NCBI RefSeq assembly: GCF_003428875.1
Contig: NZ_QQRS01000003.1
Location: forward strand, 62,001-126,000
Origin: Planomicrobium okeanokoites
Lineage (GTDB): Bacteria > Bacillota > Bacilli > Bacillales_A > Planococcaceae
Reading direction: 5' to 3'
DNA length: 64,000 nt
The notes under the pieces are model-generated. The model was given only the letters and a program-made list of their open reading frames with translations. It was not told the DNA's origin and did no database searches. The position numbers and the translations under genes were made by a program. Of the stretch, positions 16,495 to 25,744 are shown piece after piece (position 1 is the stretch's first letter; the number at the start of each line of letters is the position of its first letter).

Positions 16495-17555
16495 GTCGTA
16501 TAAATGGATTATGATGTCGTATAGAATCGTTTTAGTGTCGTATAAATTGTTTTTAGTGACGGATAGCCGAGTTTAGCTCATACGAATAAAGAAGAGTGTA
16601 AAGTTGCGGCCGCTTCGGCGCTCCGGAGATGCCTTCCGCAACAAGCCTGGCTGGAGTGATGCCAGTCTTGTTGCTTCGGCTACTCCATAGCTGCGCCTTT
16701 GCTCGGAGTAGGGGTTAAGAGGAAAAAAGATGGAAGAAGGAACGGTTCTGGAAGTTTGTTGTCTTTAGTTCATTTCTACGGACCTTCTATTGAATAGGGT
16801 CGTATAGCGTTAGAGCTATGCCATATAGAGGAATCTTGTTGTCGTATAGAACCGTTTTGGTGTCGTATAAATTGTTTTTAGTGACGGATAGCCGATTTTA
16901 GCTCATACGAATAAAGAAGAGTGTAAAGTTGCAGCCGCTTCGGCGCTCCGGAGATGCCTCCCGCAACAAGCCTGGCTGGAGTGATGCCAGTCTTGTTGCT
17001 TCGGCTACTCCATAGCCGCGCCTTTGCTTGGGGTGGGGGTTAAGAGGAAGAAAGTTGGAAGAAGGAGCGGTTCTGGAGGTTTGTTGATTAAGATTTATTT
17101 CTTCTGTACCTTCTATTGAATGGGGACTTATAGCGTTAGAGCTATGCCATATAGAAGGATCTTGTTGTCGTATAGAATCGTTTTGGTGTCGTATAAAACT
17201 TTTTTAGTGTCGGATAGCTAATTTTAGCTTATGCGAATAAAAATGAGTTTAAAGAGCCGCTTCGGCGCTTCGGAGATGCCTCCCGCAACAAGCCTGGCTG
17301 GAGTGATGCCAGTCTTGTTGCTTCGGCTACTCCATAGCTGCGCCTTTGCTCGGAGTAGGGGTTAAGAGGAAAAAAGATGGAAGAAGGAACGGTTCTGGAA
17401 GTTTGTTGTCTTTAGTTCATTTCTACGGACCTTCTATTGAATAGGGTCGTATAGCGTTAGAGCTATGTTATATAGAAGGATCTTGTTGTCGTATAGAATC
17501 GATTTGGTGTCGTATAAATTGTTTTTAGTGACGGATAGCCGAGTTTAACTCATAT
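16495..17555 (+). repeat. Tandem 325-bp macro-repeat carrying GTCGTATA 21-bp arrays and B hairpins
   Basis: The gap after nagB holds four arrays of a 21-bp unit whose core is GTCGTATA (or GTGACGGATA, GCCATATA). They start at about 16495, 16799, 17124 and 17446. Equivalent cores lie at 16537, 16862, 17187 and 17509, so the whole block repeats every 322-325 bp. Between arrays lie B elements (16606-16710, 16931-17035, 17254-17360), each with a stem GCAACAAG-c-CTGGC against GCCAG-t-CTTGTTGC. No coding sequence is credible. Copies differ at only scattered bases, so duplication was recent. Confidence 0.85.
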
Positions 17556-17603
17556 TTCGCCCAAAAGACGCTTTACAAGAAGCTGGGAGGGCTTGGTTTG
17601 AAA

Positions 17604-17643
17604 CAGCTGGCGCACGCCAGCTGCCTGGGGCGGCGAGCCGCCC
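17604..17643. repeat. C-type GC-rich twin hairpin
   Basis: CAGCTGGCG-CA-CGCCAGCTG (17604-17623) is followed by GGGCGGC-GA-GCCGCCC (17628-17643). The same pair of palindromes recurs three times at 20.5-21.1 kb. Confidence 0.85.
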
Positions 17644-17688
17644 GATGAAATCAGCTCTTTTTCTTTTGATTTGCGGTTTTTGTTATTT

Positions 17689-17751
17689 ATCTTACAGTTT
17701 TGAACTTTTATCTTATGATTTCACTTTTTTATTTTACGCTTCGCGTTTCGT
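17689..17751 (-). repeat. CGTAAGAT-type 21-bp array (three units)
   Basis: Three 21-bp units begin ATCTTACAG, ATCTTATGA and ATTTTACGC on the plus strand, that is, CGTAAGAT-like cores on the minus strand. The array lies beyond the C hairpin, opposite in direction to the GTCGTATA array before it. The remaining sequence to the next gene holds only the Fur-like box and promoter. Confidence 0.7.
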
Positions 17752-17975
17752 ATCCAACAATCAGTATTTATGTCCAATTCCACGAATTATAAAACCTTGA
17801 AACTGCTGAAGGCCCATCAGATATCTATAAAAAGCGCCTCTTCTATCCCTCTGGTCAGACTTTCAAAGCCGACCATTGCCCTAGTTGCCTCCCCAAACTC
17901 AATTCCACTCAAGTTTTATTCCTGAAAAAGGCTTCAAAATGATTGTTACAAATAGGTAAAATTTATTAAATTATC

Positions 17976-17990
17976 AAATAATGATTATCA
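17976..17990. promoter_or_regulatory. Fur-family operator candidate
   Basis: AAATAATGATTATCA matches the 7-1-7 Fur inverted repeat TGATAATnATTATCA at 12 of 14 defined positions. It overlaps the -35 region of the nucleotidase promoter. PerR or Zur boxes are similar, so the exact regulator is open. Confidence 0.5.
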
Positions 17991-18012
17991 AAAGCCGCCT
18001 GTTTAGTATAAT
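17985..18012 (+). promoter_or_regulatory. Candidate promoter of the 5'-nucleotidase gene
   Basis: TATAAT at 18007-18012 and TTATCA at 17985-17990 with 16-base spacing. The -35 is inside the Fur-like box, which would suit repression. Confidence 0.5.
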
Positions 18013-18050
18013 TAAATTGATTCGCAAACTAAGCAGAAGGAGCTGGAAGA

Positions 18051-20003
18051 ATGTCAATGTATAGAAGATTGGCGATGGTGCTGGCGGCACTGGTATTAGC
18101 TTTAAGCGGTTTGTTTACCGGAGGAGCCGCGGACGCGGCAAAACCTGATAAGGGCAATAAATTGAAGCCGATCGATGTATCGCTTCGCATAATGGGCACG
18201 ACGGATTTGCATACGAACTTCATGAATTACGATTATTACCAGGATAAAGTGTCCAACGAATTGGGCCTAGCGAAAACGGGTGTGTTAATAGAAGAAGCCC
18301 GCGCGGAAAACCCGAATAATCTTTTATTGGACAACGGAGATTTGATCCAAGGAACGCCGTTCGGCGCGTATAAAGTGTCGGTGGATCCGCTTGAGGAAGG
18401 CGAATTGCACCCGGCATATGCGGCACTCGAATCCCTTGAATTCGATGCGTCGACGCTCGGGAACCACGAGTTCAACTTCGGGTTGGATTATTTGGACGAG
18501 GCATTGGATGATGCTCCGTTCCCGGTGCTTAACGCAAACGTGCTGGATGCGGCAACGGGAGAGAATAAATACCAGCCTTACACAGTAATCGACAAGGAAG
18601 TCGTTGATGAGATGGGCAGAACACGTACGCTGCAAGTAGGCGTCATCGGTGTTGTTGCACCGAAAATCATGCAATGGGACCGTACGCATCTTGAAGGCAA
18701 AGTCATTGCCGAAGACGCTGTGCAGTCAGTTGAGAAATTCATTCCGGAAATGAAAGCGGAAGGGGCTGACGTCATTGTCGTTCTTTCGCATTCAGGAATT
18801 GGCGATGCAACTCATGAAATCGGTGAAGAAGATGTAACGTACCAGATTTCACAAGTCGAAGGTGTTGATGCCATCATCACGGGCCACGACCACGATGTCT
18901 TCCCTGGTGCATACGGTGATTTGCCGAATGTCGATCAGGAAAAAGGCACTATCAACGGCACACCGGTTGTCATGGCCGGCAATTTCGGCAGCCATCTGGG
19001 TGTCATTGATTTGACGTTGAGCCCGCGCGGCAACGGAAAGCGCTGGGTGGTAACTTCCGAGAAAGCGGAACTGCGCGAAATCGATTCAACGACTGGAGAA
19101 GTTGCTGAAGAGGTAGTGGAAGCGGTCAAGGAAGCGCACGAAGGCACGATTGAATACGTTAACACACCGGTTGCTGAAACGACAGCGCCGATCAATAGTT
19201 ATTTTGCTTTGGTGAATGACGATCCATCCATTCAATTGGTCAATAACGCTCAGACTTGGTATGTGGAGCAGCAGGTAGCAGGCACGGCGAACGAGGACTT
19301 GCCGATTCTTTCAGCTGCGGCACCGTTCAAAGCAGGCGGGCGGAATGGCGGCGATTATTACACCAATATCGAAGCCGGACAGATTGCGATTAAAAACGTC
19401 GCTGACTTGTACGTTTTCGACAACACGACATTCGCATTGAAAATGACGGGTGCAGATGTGCAGGAATGGCTGGAAATGTCAGCTGGCCAATTCAATCAGA
19501 TCGATCCGAACGCTGTGGGTGAGCAGCAATTGATCAATAACGATTTCCGTACGTACAACTTCGATGTCATCGACGGCGTCACGTATGAAATCGATGTTAC
19601 GGAGCCGGCGAAATATGACCTGGCCGGCAATGTAATCAATGAAGGCGCAAACCGCATCAAGAACCTTTCTTATGCAGGCGAGCCGATCGATCCGAGCCAG
19701 GAATTCCTGGTAGTGACGAATAATTACCGCGCAAGCGGCAGCTTCCCGGGTGTTGTCAACGCAACGGAAGTGATTGACTATGCTTATGAGAACCGCCAAG
19801 TAGTCATTGATTATTTGGAAGGACTCGGCACCATCGATCCTTCTGCAGACAACAACTGGACATTCGCGCCGGTTGCTGGCGAGCAGTCAATCGTCTTCGA
19901 GACATCCAACAATGCTCAGGACAAAATTCCGGCAGACAGCGGCATCACGTATATTGCGCCGACTGTGAATGGTTTTGCCAAGTATGGCATTGCGATCGAC
20001 TAA
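18051..20003 (+). CDS. Secreted bifunctional metallophosphatase/5'-nucleotidase
   Basis: A 650-residue exported enzyme of the UshA/CpdB/YfkN type, which releases phosphate from extracellular nucleotides. A Sec signal covers about residues 1-30. The calcineurin-like metal motifs follow in order: GTTDLHTNF, LLDNGDLIQG, STLGNHEFNFG, VLSHSGI and ITGHDHDVFPG. The C-terminal 5'-nucleotidase domain begins near residue 355, with APFKAGGRNGG and FDNTTFALKMTG. There is no LPXTG or clear C-terminal anchor, so it is probably released or loosely wall-bound. AGAAGGAG precedes the ATG. A Fur-like box overlaps the promoter. A strong terminator follows. Confidence 0.9.
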   Translation: MSMYRRLAMVLAALVLALSGLFTGGAADAAKPDKGNKLKPIDVSLRIMGTTDLHTNFMNYDYYQDKVSNELGLAKTGVLIEEARAENPNNLLLDNGDLIQGTPFGAYKVSVDPLEEGELHPAYAALESLEFDASTLGNHEFNFGLDYLDEALDDAPFPVLNANVLDAATGENKYQPYTVIDKEVVDEMGRTRTLQVGVIGVVAPKIMQWDRTHLEGKVIAEDAVQSVEKFIPEMKAEGADVIVVLSHSGIGDATHEIGEEDVTYQISQVEGVDAIITGHDHDVFPGAYGDLPNVDQEKGTINGTPVVMAGNFGSHLGVIDLTLSPRGNGKRWVVTSEKAELREIDSTTGEVAEEVVEAVKEAHEGTIEYVNTPVAETTAPINSYFALVNDDPSIQLVNNAQTWYVEQQVAGTANEDLPILSAAAPFKAGGRNGGDYYTNIEAGQIAIKNVADLYVFDNTTFALKMTGADVQEWLEMSAGQFNQIDPNAVGEQQLINNDFRTYNFDVIDGVTYEIDVTEPAKYDLAGNVINEGANRIKNLSYAGEPIDPSQEFLVVTNNYRASGSFPGVVNATEVIDYAYENRQVVIDYLEGLGTIDPSADNNWTFAPVAGEQSIVFETSNNAQDKIPADSGITYIAPTVNGFAKYGIAID

Positions 20004-20022
20004 TAAAATTTTGAGTAAGTGG

Positions 20023-20050
20023 CCCATCCGCGGGAGCGGGTGGGTTTTTT
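20023..20050 (+). terminator. Intrinsic terminator after the nucleotidase gene
   Basis: CCCATCCGC-GGGA-GCGGGTGGG followed by TTTTTT. Confidence 0.9.
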
Positions 20051-20088
20051 GCTGGGTTTTTGGTGATATTCGCTTTGGCATGTAAGCT

Positions 20089-20172
20089 ATCGTATAAATC
20101 TATTTTGATGTCGTATAGAATCGTTTTGATGTCGTATAACTTGATAACGGTGACGGATAGCTGGTTTTGCCT
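20089..20172 (+). repeat. GTCGTATA 21-bp array
   Basis: Cores at 20089 (ATCGTATA), 20110, 20131 and 20152 (GACGGATA) are exactly 21 bp apart, immediately after the nucleotidase terminator. Confidence 0.85.
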
Positions 20173-20210
20173 CATATATAATAAATGGACATTAAAGTAA
20201 GAGGGAGTTC

Positions 20211-20315
20211 GTAGCCGCTTTGGCGCTCTGGAGAAGCCTCCCGCAACAAGCCTGGCTGGAGTGATGCCAGTCTTGTTGCTTCGGCCACTCCAATGCCGCG
20301 CCTTTGCTTGGGATG
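20211..20315 (+). repeat. B element, fourth copy
   Basis: Nearly identical to the B elements in the nagB downstream region, with the stem GCAACAAG/CTTGTTGC extended by CTGGC/GCCAG. No open frame is convincing. Confidence 0.75.
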
Positions 20316-20402
20316 GGGTTGGGAGCAGGAGAGTTGAAGAGGAGAGGATTCTGGAAGTGTGTTGTTTCGAGTTTATTTCTGCGGGTCCTTCTATTGAATG
20401 GG

Positions 20403-20507
20403 GGCGTATAGCTTGAGGGAGATGTCGTATAGATTGGTTTTGGTGTCGTATAGAGTCGCTTTATTGTCGTATAAATCGGTTTTAGTGACGGATAGCCGAT
20501 TTTAGTT
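20403..20507 (+). repeat. GTCGTATA 21-bp array, five units
   Basis: Cores at 20403, 20424, 20445, 20466 and 20487, all 21 bp apart; the last is the variant GACGGATA. Confidence 0.85.
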
Positions 20508-20560
20508 CATTTCCATCAAAAATGTCGCCAAATAAGAAGCTACAAGAGATTGGTTTGAAA

Positions 20561-21195
20561 CAGCTGGCGCACGCCAGCTGTCTGGGGCGGCGCGCCACCC
20601 GATCAAAGCAGTTCTTGGTCGGGTGACTTATAGTCTTTGTTTTTTATCTTACGTTTTTGAAGTTCTATCTTACGTTTTTGTGTTTCTATCTTACGATTTC
20701 ATCATGCTATCTTACGGTTTGTGTTTCTTATCGAACATTAAATAAAATTACCACTTTTCTCAAAGAGGTCAAAATCGGTTTTGAAACAGCTGGCGCACGC
20801 CAGCTGTCTGGGGCGGCGCGCCGGCCGATCAAAGCAGTTCTTGCACTATTGTCTTATGGTTTTTGTTTTTAATCTTATGTTTTTGAAGTTCTATCTTACG
20901 TTTTTACGCTTTTATCTTACGATTTCATCATGCTATCTTACGGTTTGTGTTTCTTATCGAACATTAAATAAAATTACCTCTTTTCTCAAAGAGGACAAAA
21001 TTGGTATTGAAACAGCTGGCGCACGCCAGCTGCCTGGGGCGGCGCGCCGCCCGATCACAACAGTTCTTGCTCTGTTGTCTTATGGTTTTTGTTTTTTATC
21101 TTACGGTTTGGGATTTTTATCTTACGTTTTTGAAGTTCTATCTTACGATTTCGCGATTCTATTTTATGTTTGAGAATTTTTATCTAACGGTTCTT
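20561..21195 (-). repeat. Three copies of a 226-bp module: C twin hairpin plus CGTAAGAT 21-bp array
   Basis: C hairpins begin at 20561, 20787 and 21013, and the following arrays begin at 20625, 20851 and 21077; each series is exactly 226 bp apart. Array units read ATCTTACG plus 13 variable bases, so the CGTAAGAT core is on the minus strand. That makes the arrays sense-oriented downstream of the minus-strand oxidoreductase gene, whose stop is at 21206. Open frames across the arrays encode seven-residue repeats such as FYLTFLC and are by-products of the 21-bp period. Confidence 0.85.
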
Positions 21196-21205
21196 GCGTC
21201 TGCTT

Positions 21206-22684
21206 CTAGACCAACCGCTTCAAAGCAATGGAGCGGGCGGCGTGGATGCCGCTTGTGGCTGCGCCGATTGTGCCGCCGCCTGGGAAGACGTGGTCGCCGC
21301 AGACGTAGAGGTTGGGAATGCCGGAATGATGCGAGATGGAATTGAACAGGGCGGAGTCCAAGGTTTGGGGGAAGCCGCCGACGAAGCCGTTCGGTCTGCC
21401 GGTGTAACGCTCCCATGCTTTTGGCGCGCCTGTTTCAAGATGCACAATTGATTCGCGGAAACCGGGAATTTGCTGTTCGATTGCCTGGAGCAAGCGCTCA
21501 GTTAGGATTTCTCTGGTGGCTTCATATTTTTCCTGCGTATCCCAAAAGCCGGCTTTGGAATGGGTGGAAATTGTCACGGTCTGATAGCCGTCAGGCGCGC
21601 GTAAAGTGTCGCCCGGAAGAGAGGCGGACATGAAAAAGTGGGCACCTTCAGCCATGCCGGCTCCTGTTGAAATCTGCCGGAAAGGAGGCAGTGGCTGAGT
21701 CAGTTTACTGGAATCGATCGCAATATAGAGAGTCATGGTGGTCCATGTTTCACTTGTTGCACCCTCGAGCAGGGGCTTTTTCAACTTGCTTGCAAGTTCA
21801 GGTGTCAGCATGCCAGGCAGCAGGTGGAGCGGGGCATTGACGATGACTGCATCGGCTTGATATTGATTGCCACGGTGATCGGTTGCCTGCCAGCCCTTAT
21901 CGGTTTGCGCCAATTGGGTGACGGTGCGGCGCTTTTTCAGCACGCCGCCGTTCTCTGTTATGCTGTCGCCCATGAGCTCGGCAAAGCGGTACAGTCCGCC
22001 GGGTACGTAATATGCACCTTCATGATAGATATCGAGCGCTACGGCAGCCAGCAAATATGACACATCTTCGGAGCCGGTCTGCATGCTGTCGATCAGGAGA
22101 CCGTCCAGCATATGGCGGAACGCGGAGAGCTGTTCAAGGCCGTGGTGTTTCAGACGGTTGCCGAGCGTCTTATTGAAATGCTGAAGAAGTTTCACATGGA
22201 CCGGGCGGATGGCGCCAGTCAAGGCTGCCCATTCCTTCGCTGTTGCCGGTGGCAGTGCAGGAAGCGGGCCCATCAATGTGCGGACGATTGAAGCGGTCTC
22301 GTAGATTTCTTTGTAAAAGGAGCGGATCTTCGACTCGTAGGCGGGGAAGTGGCTGACGATTTGATCGACATGCTGGTCCCGGTCTTTGATGAATACAAAT
22401 TTATGATCAGGGTGGATCATTTCCATTACCGTTTCCAATGGTTCGAGCGGAAACGGCTTCCCGAGGAACCGGAAAATCCGTTCATGGATGCCGCCGCTCT
22501 CCAGACCCATGCCGAGCGTGGCACCGGCAGGGTAGAGGAATTGATGCCGTTTGAATTTCCCTGCGCATCCGCCCAGTTCCGAAGATGCTTCGAGAAGTGT
22601 GACGCGTTCCCCGTTTTTTGCCAGCAGCGCACCAGCGGTCAATCCGCCGATGCCGGCGCCTATAACTAAGATGTTTTTCGGCAT
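21206..22684 (-). CDS. Phytoene desaturase-like FAD-dependent oxidoreductase
   Basis: A 492-residue flavoprotein of the CrtI/CrtN/CrtO-like amine-oxidase family. The N-terminal dinucleotide-binding motif is VIGAGIGGLTAGALLAKNGE ending in an acidic residue (LLEAS). The C-terminal FAD motif is NLYVCGDHVFPGGGTIGAA with a GIHAAR end. Carotenoid desaturases, oxidases and retinol saturases share this fold. No squalene synthase-like or other crt gene is adjacent, so a carotenoid role is only plausible. GGAGGGG places the start at the ATG at 22684 rather than the GTG at 22690. Its 3' end abuts the 21-bp arrays with no ordinary terminator. Confidence 0.75.
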   Translation of the reverse strand: MPKNILVIGAGIGGLTAGALLAKNGERVTLLEASSELGGCAGKFKRHQFLYPAGATLGMGLESGGIHERIFRFLGKPFPLEPLETVMEMIHPDHKFVFIKDRDQHVDQIVSHFPAYESKIRSFYKEIYETASIVRTLMGPLPALPPATAKEWAALTGAIRPVHVKLLQHFNKTLGNRLKHHGLEQLSAFRHMLDGLLIDSMQTGSEDVSYLLAAVALDIYHEGAYYVPGGLYRFAELMGDSITENGGVLKKRRTVTQLAQTDKGWQATDHRGNQYQADAVIVNAPLHLLPGMLTPELASKLKKPLLEGATSETWTTMTLYIAIDSSKLTQPLPPFRQISTGAGMAEGAHFFMSASLPGDTLRAPDGYQTVTISTHSKAGFWDTQEKYEATREILTERLLQAIEQQIPGFRESIVHLETGAPKAWERYTGRPNGFVGGFPQTLDSALFNSISHHSGIPNLYVCGDHVFPGGGTIGAATSGIHAARSIALKRLV

Positions 22685-22929
22685 GTCCACCCCTCCTTGG
22701 GAATTTTATTGATACACAATCGAATTTATTTGAAATGAAATTTTTTGAATATGGAAAAGATGCGGATTTCGGAATAGCCAGGCAAAAATTGCGAAGCTTA
22801 ACGTATTTATTAAAGTACCATAATTACTGGCGGCGAGAAAATCTGTGGATTGCAAAGATGCATAATATTCCATATTCTCACAGCTGTCCGGTTGTGCTAC
22901 GCTGAATACAATAAATGGAGGGATTGAAG

Positions 22930-23472
22930 ATGTTTACATACCGGATTGATGAAGAGTTATCGCTGAAATTATTGGAAGACAAAGATGCAGAGCGTGTGTT
23001 TGAGCTGACGGACGGTTCACGCGCTTATTTGAAGGAATGGCTGCCGTGGCTGGATTACACGAAAAAAGTAGAGGATTCGCGCGATTTTATTCGCATGAGC
23101 CGACAGAATTACGCTGAAAATAAAACCTTGAATACGGGAATTGTCTATAAAGGGGAAATTGTCGGTTTGGCTGGGTTCAATGAACTGGCGTGGGCGAATA
23201 AGACGGCGAAGATCGGTTATTGGCTGGGGCAGGATTACCAGGGGCACGGGATTATGACGCGGGTGGCGGAAGCGCTGACGGACATTTCGTTTGGGCATCT
23301 GGGCATGAACCGTACGGAAATCCGTGTGGCGACAGGAAATCTGAAAAGCCGCGGAATTCCGGAACGTCTCGGTTATACGGAAGAAGGGACGCTGCGCCAG
23401 GTGGAATGGCTGTATGACCATTTTGTCGATCACATTGTTTACGGAATGCTTGCATCAGAGTGGAAAAAGTAA
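22930..23472 (+). CDS. GNAT-family N-acetyltransferase (RimL-like)
   Basis: A 180-residue acetyltransferase of the RimJ/RimL/YdaF group, which modifies protein N-termini or small amines with acetyl-CoA. The family start FTYRIDEELSLKLLEDKDAE, the segment YLKEWLPWLDYT, and the acetyl-CoA loop region IGYWLGQDYQGHGIMTRV are visible. GGAGGG at 22917-22922 supports the ATG at 22930; the ATG at 22915 overlaps that site. It sits 18 bp before an ABC exporter gene pair and may share its transcript. Substrate unknown. Confidence 0.85.
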   Translation: MFTYRIDEELSLKLLEDKDAERVFELTDGSRAYLKEWLPWLDYTKKVEDSRDFIRMSRQNYAENKTLNTGIVYKGEIVGLAGFNELAWANKTAKIGYWLGQDYQGHGIMTRVAEALTDISFGHLGMNRTEIRVATGNLKSRGIPERLGYTEEGTLRQVEWLYDHFVDHIVYGMLASEWKK

Positions 23473-23490
23473 AACGAGCGGGGTGCTGAC

Positions 23491-24213
23491 ATGAATCACA
23501 TGATCCGGGTCAAAGGTTTGAGCAAGAGTTTCGGAAAGCAGCGCGTGTTGAAGGACATCGAGTTGACGGTGGCTGAAGGGCAGATCTATGGGTTGATCGG
23601 TCCGTCCGGCTCCGGCAAGACGACGCTCGTCAAGATGATCGTCGGCATTGATTCACCGGATTCAGGGACAGTGACAGTTATGGACAAACGGGTGCCGGAT
23701 TTGGGTCTGCTGCAGGATATCGGTTATATGGCGCAGTCGGATGCCTTGTATCTTGAATTGACCGGCAAAGAGAACCTGGCGTTTTTTGCATCGCTATTCA
23801 ACTTGAAAGGAAGCAGGCTGAAAGAACGGATTGACTACGTGGCAAAAATAGTGGATCTGGAAACTTCTTTGAATAAGAAAGTCGCCGCCTATTCCGGCGG
23901 CATGAAGCGGCGGCTGTCGCTTGCGATTGCATTGGTCCATGATCCGAAGCTGCTGATCCTGGATGAGCCGACGGTCGGCATCGATCCCGAATTGCGGCAG
24001 TCCGTTTGGCAGGAGCTGCTCGAATTGATGGCCCAGGGCAAAACGATCGTACTGACGACTCATGTCATGGACGAAGCGGCGAAATGCGAGATGATTGCGC
24101 TGGTCCGTGATGGCGGAATTTTAGCGAGCGGCTCGCCTGAAGAGTTGAAAGCGAAATTCGGCGCGTCTGATCTGGAAGGCGTCTTTCTGGCAGCGGGGAG
24201 GGGAGCGAAATGA
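23491..24213 (+). CDS. ABC transporter ATP-binding protein (ABC-2 exporter)
   Basis: A 240-residue ATPase. Walker A GPSGSGKTT, signature YSGGMKRRLS, Walker B KLLILDEPTVGID and the H-loop LTTHVMDEA are intact. The MKRR signature and short length are typical of drug, antibiotic or lipid exporters paired with ABC-2 permeases. GGGGTG precedes the ATG. The stop overlaps the permease start (ATGA), so both are made together. Confidence 0.9.
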   Translation: MNHMIRVKGLSKSFGKQRVLKDIELTVAEGQIYGLIGPSGSGKTTLVKMIVGIDSPDSGTVTVMDKRVPDLGLLQDIGYMAQSDALYLELTGKENLAFFASLFNLKGSRLKERIDYVAKIVDLETSLNKKVAAYSGGMKRRLSLAIALVHDPKLLILDEPTVGIDPELRQSVWQELLELMAQGKTIVLTTHVMDEAAKCEMIALVRDGGILASGSPEELKAKFGASDLEGVFLAAGRGAK

Positions 24214-25247
24214 GAATTACAGCTCTCGTGAAACGCATCATGCTGCAGATGTTCCGGGACAAACGGACATTGGCGCTGCTGTTTCTGGCGCCGTTGCTGG
24301 TCCTGACATTGATGTACCTGATTTTCGACAGCAATGAGGAAGAAATGAAATTGGGTGTAGTGGGCGGAAATGACATGCTCATTGAAACCCTGGAAACGCA
24401 AGGGATTCAAGTGGAGGATTTTGAGTCGGCTGACAACGGCACAGTATTGGAAAATAGGCTGGACGGCTTGCTTGAAATAGAAGCTGATGGCGCGATGTTG
24501 ACGCTGGAGAACGATGATCCGGCGAAAGCGAAAGCGCTGTTGGCACAGATCAGCCAGATTCTGGCGCTGCAGGGGCAAGGATCTGCGGAACAAAACACTT
24601 CCAGCCCTGCACTCGAAACCGATTATATTTATGGCAATGAAGACACGGAATTTTTTGATATGATCGGACCGATTCTGGTCGGCTTCTTCGTCTTCTTTTT
24701 CGTTTTTCTCATTTCAGGAATCGGCTTATTGAAGGAGCGCGTTTCCGGCACTTTGGAACGGGTATTGGCAACACCCGTCAAACGCTGGGAAATCGTTGCG
24801 GCATATTTGACGGGCTTCGGCATATTCGCGGTAATACAGACGACGATCGTCGTTTTCTTTGCCATCTGGATTCTTGATATGGTGATGGAAGGTGAAATTT
24901 GGCATGTCATCGTCATCAATTTGATGCTTGCGCTTGTGGCGCTGTCGCTCGGAATTTTATTGTCCACGTTTGCGGGATCTGAATTCCAGATGGTCCAGTT
25001 CATCCCGCTGGTCATTGTGCCGCAGATCTTTTTCTCCGGCCTTTTTCCGCTCGACGGCATGGCGGACTGGCTGCAGAATCTGGGCCGCATCATGCCGCTC
25101 TATTACGGGGCTGACGCGCTGAAAGCCGTGATGTATAGAGGGGAAGGGCTCATCGATGTATGGGAAGATCTGCTGGTATTGGGTCTTTTCGCGTTATTAT
25201 TCATCGTCTTGAATATCCTGGCGCTGAAGAGATATAGAAAATTATAG
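24210..25247 (+). CDS. ABC-2 type transporter permease
   Basis: A 345-residue ABC-2 permease. One transmembrane helix lies near residues 20-37. A large extracytoplasmic domain follows to about 145, then five helices (about 150-340). FLISGIGLLKERVSGTLER and ATPVKRWEIV are characteristic of the family, as is QIFFSGLFPLDGM. With the ATPase it forms an exporter; substrates of this class include antibiotics, detergents and lipids, and nothing here narrows the choice. Confidence 0.9.
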   Translation: MRITALVKRIMLQMFRDKRTLALLFLAPLLVLTLMYLIFDSNEEEMKLGVVGGNDMLIETLETQGIQVEDFESADNGTVLENRLDGLLEIEADGAMLTLENDDPAKAKALLAQISQILALQGQGSAEQNTSSPALETDYIYGNEDTEFFDMIGPILVGFFVFFFVFLISGIGLLKERVSGTLERVLATPVKRWEIVAAYLTGFGIFAVIQTTIVVFFAIWILDMVMEGEIWHVIVINLMLALVALSLGILLSTFAGSEFQMVQFIPLVIVPQIFFSGLFPLDGMADWLQNLGRIMPLYYGADALKAVMYRGEGLIDVWEDLLVLGLFALLFIVLNILALKRYRKL

Positions 25248-25319
25248 TTTATTTTAGCCCTGTCCCCGTTTATCATGAATAATAGAGAAACAATAAATTA
25301 CAGCATGGAGGAAGACAGA

Positions 25320-25607
25320 ATGAAATTTTTAGGAATCGGAATTGTCACGGCGGCCATCAGCTTGTTGCTCGGCTATTTTCTGGAAGACTGGAACCTGGCA
25401 TTCCTGATCGCGGGAATCCTTGGAATCGTCGGTGTCCTGTGGGCATTGCTGTTTTCAGGTGTACTTAAAGGGAACAGCGGCATGGAGCGCATGACCAGCT
25501 CTGAACGCCGCAAGGAAAGCGCAAGACGCAACGCAAGAATGAGAAACGCGTTTCTATTCGCATTGCCGAATCTATTGGCTGCCCTCGCAGCTTTGTGGAT
25601 TTTCTGA
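25320..25607 (+). CDS. DUF5316-like small membrane protein
   Basis: A 95-residue protein with hydrophobic helices at about residues 3-20, 26-46 and 77-94 and a Ser/Arg-rich polar loop (MTSSERRKESARRNARM). The arrangement resembles DUF5316 proteins of Bacillales. GGAGGAAGAC lies before the ATG at 25320; the in-frame ATG at 25275 lacks a binding site. Function unknown. A terminator follows. Confidence 0.65.
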   Translation: MKFLGIGIVTAAISLLLGYFLEDWNLAFLIAGILGIVGVLWALLFSGVLKGNSGMERMTSSERRKESARRNARMRNAFLFALPNLLAALAALWIF

Positions 25608-25624
25608 TATGACTTACCGAAATG

Positions 25625-25659
25625 ACCTTCGAGCCAAATGGGCTCGGAGGTTATTTTTT
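25625..25659 (+). terminator. Intrinsic terminator
   Basis: ACCTTCGAGCC pairs with GGCTCGGAGGT (one mismatch or wobble), followed by TTATTTTTTA. Confidence 0.8.
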
Positions 25660-25744
25660 ATTTGCATAAAGGTTTTTTAAAACATTACGGCGAATTAAAT
25701 CTGAGTATATGAGATAATTTGGAAAAGGATTGAGGAGGCGCGAT

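Noticed and set aside
16495-21195. CRISPR array
   Set aside because: The constant part is only 8-11 bp, the spacers 10-13 bp, the period 21 bp, and no cas gene or leader is nearby.
20625-21345. Open frames of 71-130 codons encoding seven-residue repeats such as FYLTFLC and SSCYLTV
   Set aside because: They are products of the 21-bp array period read in one frame. They have no binding site, run through GC hairpins, and equivalent frames appear at every array.
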